Origin: Leptonema sp964619535
Lineage (GTDB): Bacteria > Spirochaetota > Leptospiria > Leptospirales > Leptonemataceae
DNA length: 64,000 nt
Assembly (NCBI GenBank): GCA_964619535.1
Contig: CAZUEX010000006.1
Span: 1-64,000 of the forward strand
Reading direction: 5' to 3'
Positions 61,376-64,000 of the stretch are shown here, one piece after another. The notes under the pieces are model-generated. The model did no database searches, was not told the origin of the DNA, and saw only the letters and a list, made by a program, of their open reading frames with translations. Positions within the stretch are counted from its first letter, which is position 1; each line of letters begins with the position of its first letter. The position numbers and the translations under genes are program-made.

Positions 61376-64000
61376 ATGCGCCTGTTCGGCTCTTCTCTGT
61401 GGCTGATTGCCTGTCTGGCCCTTGTTCCGGGTGTCCTTCTGGCCGACATCGCTGCCTCGGGTCGTGTCCTGCTAAACGGGCGTCCGCTGGCCGATGCCCG
61501 CATCGTTGTAGAAGAGGCGCGAACGGCTGCCACAACCGATCAGAACGGACGCTTTACGGTTTCTGTTCCACGACCTCAGTTCTACACCCTGCGTATATAT
61601 ACGCCTGGCGGCCTGCAGACCATTCGCCGCGAGATCCGCGCCGGTTCCTCACTCGAAATTGCGCTTCGCGATGATAGCATCGAAGACGGTTTCTCTGTTC
61701 TCGGCCGTAAAGACCGCACCCGCCTGTCACGCTATTCTCTTACAAAAGACGAGCTGCGTCGTTTCCCTGGCTTATACGGTGACTCTCTGAAGGCCGTACA
61801 GTCGCTTCCAGGTGTTAGCCCCGCGACCCCTGTTGGCGTCTCTCCCACGGCAAATCTTACATCACAGTTGAAGGCTGCTGGCATATCGATTGGTCCACCC
61901 TATTCCAATTCAACGAATGGCAGCGTCGTTCTTCGCGGCGCAGGAGCAAGGGGAAGCCGTTTCTTTCTGGACGGCTTCCTGCTACCCTATGCCTTTCACC
62001 TCGGAGACCAGGCAAGTGTCGTAAACAATGACTTTATACAGGGAATCGACGTCTACACCGGAACATTTCCGGCTCGCTATGGCCTTGCAACGGGCGGCAT
62101 CGTCGCCATCAGAGCCCCCGATGCCAGCACGATTACGAAGTCATCGGGGCACTTCAATCTGGCCTTCTTTCTTTCTGATGCTCATTACGAAACGATTTTG
62201 CACGAAACAGAGAGCAGCAAGATCTACTTTGCCGGGGCTGCACGTAAGTCGTATCCCAACTATGTACTGCTGCAAACGGCACCGCAGGCAATCCCTCCCA
62301 ATGCAAAGTTCGCAGACTACGCCGGTGGTCAGTTCAAGCTCGGCCTGAAAACGACATCCCATGAAATCAGCATGCTTTATGCAGGAGCACGGGACCGATT
62401 GCGTTATACACAGGCCGTAGCCCAGGCAGAAAGCAACAGCCAGACGGCCCTTCTTTCTCTTCTGAATCCTGAAGCGGATCTCAATAACTACGACTCCAAT
62501 ACCGATACCAGGCCCCCCGTTGGCGTGGACAGGGAATTCCATACCGGTGGTCTGCGATGGCAGTTCGACAGCGGTCGTCTGTCACAGACCCTGCAGGGGC
62601 AGATTAACCGCTTTCGCGAACAATTCGAGGTAGACTTCCGCTCTCCCTTTACCGGAGAAAAGGTATTCAACTTTGAGATTCTCGATAATCGCCTGGAAAG
62701 CCAGGCCTTCTACGAACTCGAGGCAGAGCCTATCAAAAAGCATCTTTTTCTTCGCGTGGGATCAGAGTATCGCCAGTATGATCATGAGCTTTCCATGCAA
62801 AATTTAACCGAAAGCTCTTCTGCAAACCCCAACACCCCTTCCTTTATCGATACCATGAACCAGCTGATCAGTGAAAACCGCACCTTCCGGGCACTTTACG
62901 ACGGAGATCAGACGTTTTACTTTACCAGCTCTGCCTTTGCAGAGATTGAAATCCTGTATAACGGATTTCGCATCACCCCGGGCATTCGGTCCGATTACTA
63001 TTCCCTTTCCGGGGATTCCGGCACAGGCCCTCGACTGGGCATCGAGTATCTGTTCGAATCGACAAAGACCAGATTGCTTGCTTCCGCCTCGCGTCATTTC
63101 TCGCCTCCCGGCGGGTTGGAGCAGGTATCGTATGAAGCAGGCAATCCCTATCTACGCATGGAACGATCCGACCATGCAGCGGCCGGTATCGAACAGATGC
63201 TCGGGCAGTCGTTTCTGATCCGAATCGAAGGCTACCGCAACATCTATCGTCAGCTGGTCGTTGAGGATGAATGGAACCACCTCCCTTTTTCGCCCCGCAC
63301 CAACAAAAGGGATCTTGTGGAACGCCTGGATGCCATTCTTGAAGCGCCGCTGGAGGCCAGGCCACTTTTCTATTCTAACGAAGGTACAGGGGAAAGCCAT
63401 GGCATCGAAGTCTTCGTCATCAAGAAGACTCCCCGACATGGCCGCGGCCTTTCTGGCTGGCTCAGCTTCACGGCCTCCTGGACCAAACGAAACAATCATC
63501 AGCCGCGGCTGAACGATGAAGAACGAAAGGAATTTAACCGCCGAACCCTGGGGAAGACCCTGTTCCTGTATTATCGCTCTGGACCGCTGCAGTATCTGCA
63601 ATACGAAGATGGTCACGAGGAGTGGCTGTACGATAATGACAGAGAAGAGTTATACGACCTGGATCGAACCTACCAGGCAAGCCTCGTTCTGCGCTACGGC
63701 TTCAATGCAACCTGGCGCCTGGGCGGACACTGGAAGTATGCCGACAACGTTCCTTATACGCCTATCGTCGATGCCGAGAAAACAGGCTCTACCTTCTCCA
63801 CGTACATTCCCGAGTATTCCGGGGCCTATAACAGCAGCAGACTGAAACCCGTTCATCAGCTGAGCATCCGGCTGGACCACTTTGACAATTACGAATGGGG
63901 ATACGCCAACTGGTTTATCGAACTGATCAACGTTTACGGCCATCGGAATCCAGAAGAAGAGAGCTTCAATTTCCTCTACCCGTATGTCCGTGGCTTTAAC
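61376..64000 (+). CDS. TonB-dependent receptor with carboxypeptidase-like N-domain, partial
   Basis: The first 875 codons of an outer membrane receptor, cut by the window end. A signal peptide (LWLIACLALVPGVLLA) is followed by a CarboxypepD_reg-like domain (about 25-100, GRVLLNGRPLADARIVV), then a plug domain with LKAVQSLPGV, VVLRGAGARGSRFFLDG and YTGTFPARYG. The rest is a beta-barrel with alternating strands. Such receptors import ferric-siderophore, vitamin or other ligands with TonB/ExbBD energy; the ligand is unknown. No clear TonB box was picked out. Confidence 0.85.
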   Translation, partial: MRLFGSSLWLIACLALVPGVLLADIAASGRVLLNGRPLADARIVVEEARTAATTDQNGRFTVSVPRPQFYTLRIYTPGGLQTIRREIRAGSSLEIALRDDSIEDGFSVLGRKDRTRLSRYSLTKDELRRFPGLYGDSLKAVQSLPGVSPATPVGVSPTANLTSQLKAAGISIGPPYSNSTNGSVVLRGAGARGSRFFLDGFLLPYAFHLGDQASVVNNDFIQGIDVYTGTFPARYGLATGGIVAIRAPDASTITKSSGHFNLAFFLSDAHYETILHETESSKIYFAGAARKSYPNYVLLQTAPQAIPPNAKFADYAGGQFKLGLKTTSHEISMLYAGARDRLRYTQAVAQAESNSQTALLSLLNPEADLNNYDSNTDTRPPVGVDREFHTGGLRWQFDSGRLSQTLQGQINRFREQFEVDFRSPFTGEKVFNFEILDNRLESQAFYELEAEPIKKHLFLRVGSEYRQYDHELSMQNLTESSSANPNTPSFIDTMNQLISENRTFRALYDGDQTFYFTSSAFAEIEILYNGFRITPGIRSDYYSLSGDSGTGPRLGIEYLFESTKTRLLASASRHFSPPGGLEQVSYEAGNPYLRMERSDHAAAGIEQMLGQSFLIRIEGYRNIYRQLVVEDEWNHLPFSPRTNKRDLVERLDAILEAPLEARPLFYSNEGTGESHGIEVFVIKKTPRHGRGLSGWLSFTASWTKRNNHQPRLNDEERKEFNRRTLGKTLFLYYRSGPLQYLQYEDGHEEWLYDNDREELYDLDRTYQASLVLRYGFNATWRLGGHWKYADNVPYTPIVDAEKTGSTFSTYIPEYSGAYNSSRLKPVHQLSIRLDHFDNYEWGYANWFIELINVYGHRNPEEESFNFLYPYVRGFN

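Overview
The window is about 54% GC by eye and almost fully coding, with roughly 62 genes or gene remnants on both strands. I saw no rRNA, tRNA, CRISPR array, insertion sequence or prophage. The gene set suggests a diderm spirochaete of the Leptospiraceae, and the base composition fits Leptonema or Turneriella better than Leptospira. Reasons are a Leptospira-like LpxA, an OmpA-type lipoprotein resembling Loa22, a YaaR protein, a 7TM-DISM hybrid kinase, several class III cyclases and diguanylate cyclases, and a TonB-type receptor. This placement is inference.

Layout. 1-7.9 kb: aldehyde dehydrogenase remnant, DUF779, hybrid histidine kinase, asd, CPBP protease, GMC oxidoreductase. 7.9-16 kb: DOPA-dioxygenase-like enzyme, YaaR, cytoplasmic penicillin-acylase-like hydrolase, unknown secreted protein, degenerate SDR, OmpA lipoprotein, TatD, lpxA. 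16-21.8 kb: YqjD/YqjE-like pair, J-protein, zinc-type CDF exporter, PAS-GGDEF, and a DoxX/adenylate cyclase/thioredoxin operon. 21.9-28.3 kb: DinB, NRDE, a DedA/ATP-grasp fusion, an OlsB-like acyltransferase, a frameshifted peroxiredoxin, and egtB-egtD. 28.3-35 kb: tandem cyclase, MBL hydrolase, NUDIX, GH31, lipase-like hydrolase, degenerate receiver. 35.1-41.3 kb: Cus/Czc-type metal efflux. 41.3-48.6 kb: Hsp20 and a divergent assimilatory sulfate reduction and siroheme cluster. 48.8-53.7 kb: c-di-GMP signalling pair and a Spy/ECF sigma/anti-sigma module. 53.7-64 kb: glycosylase overlapping a Dcm-type methyltransferase, truncated MocR remnant, two DinB genes, desaturase, recR-ybaB, acyl-CoA carboxylase beta subunit and a TonB-type receptor cut by the window end.

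How genes work together. CysD/CysN make APS, a 4Fe-4S APS reductase makes sulfite, and a siroheme sulfite reductase, probably fed by the adjacent ferredoxin, makes sulfide. CobA and the Met8-like enzyme next door supply siroheme. EgtB and EgtD supply ergothioneine steps. The Cus and CDF exporters and the Spy/ECF module suggest metal or envelope stress handling.

Most interesting signals: (i) a Dcm-like methyltransferase translationally coupled to a MutY/Mig-like glycosylase, where E. coli has vsr; (ii) three hairpins that bury the ribosome-binding site of hsp20, peroxiredoxin and the cus tolC gene; (iii) a DedA/ATP-grasp fusion next to an OlsB-like acyltransferase; (iv) a CnrX-CnrH-CnrY-like module. 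Four genes are visibly broken, so sequence or assembly error should also be considered.
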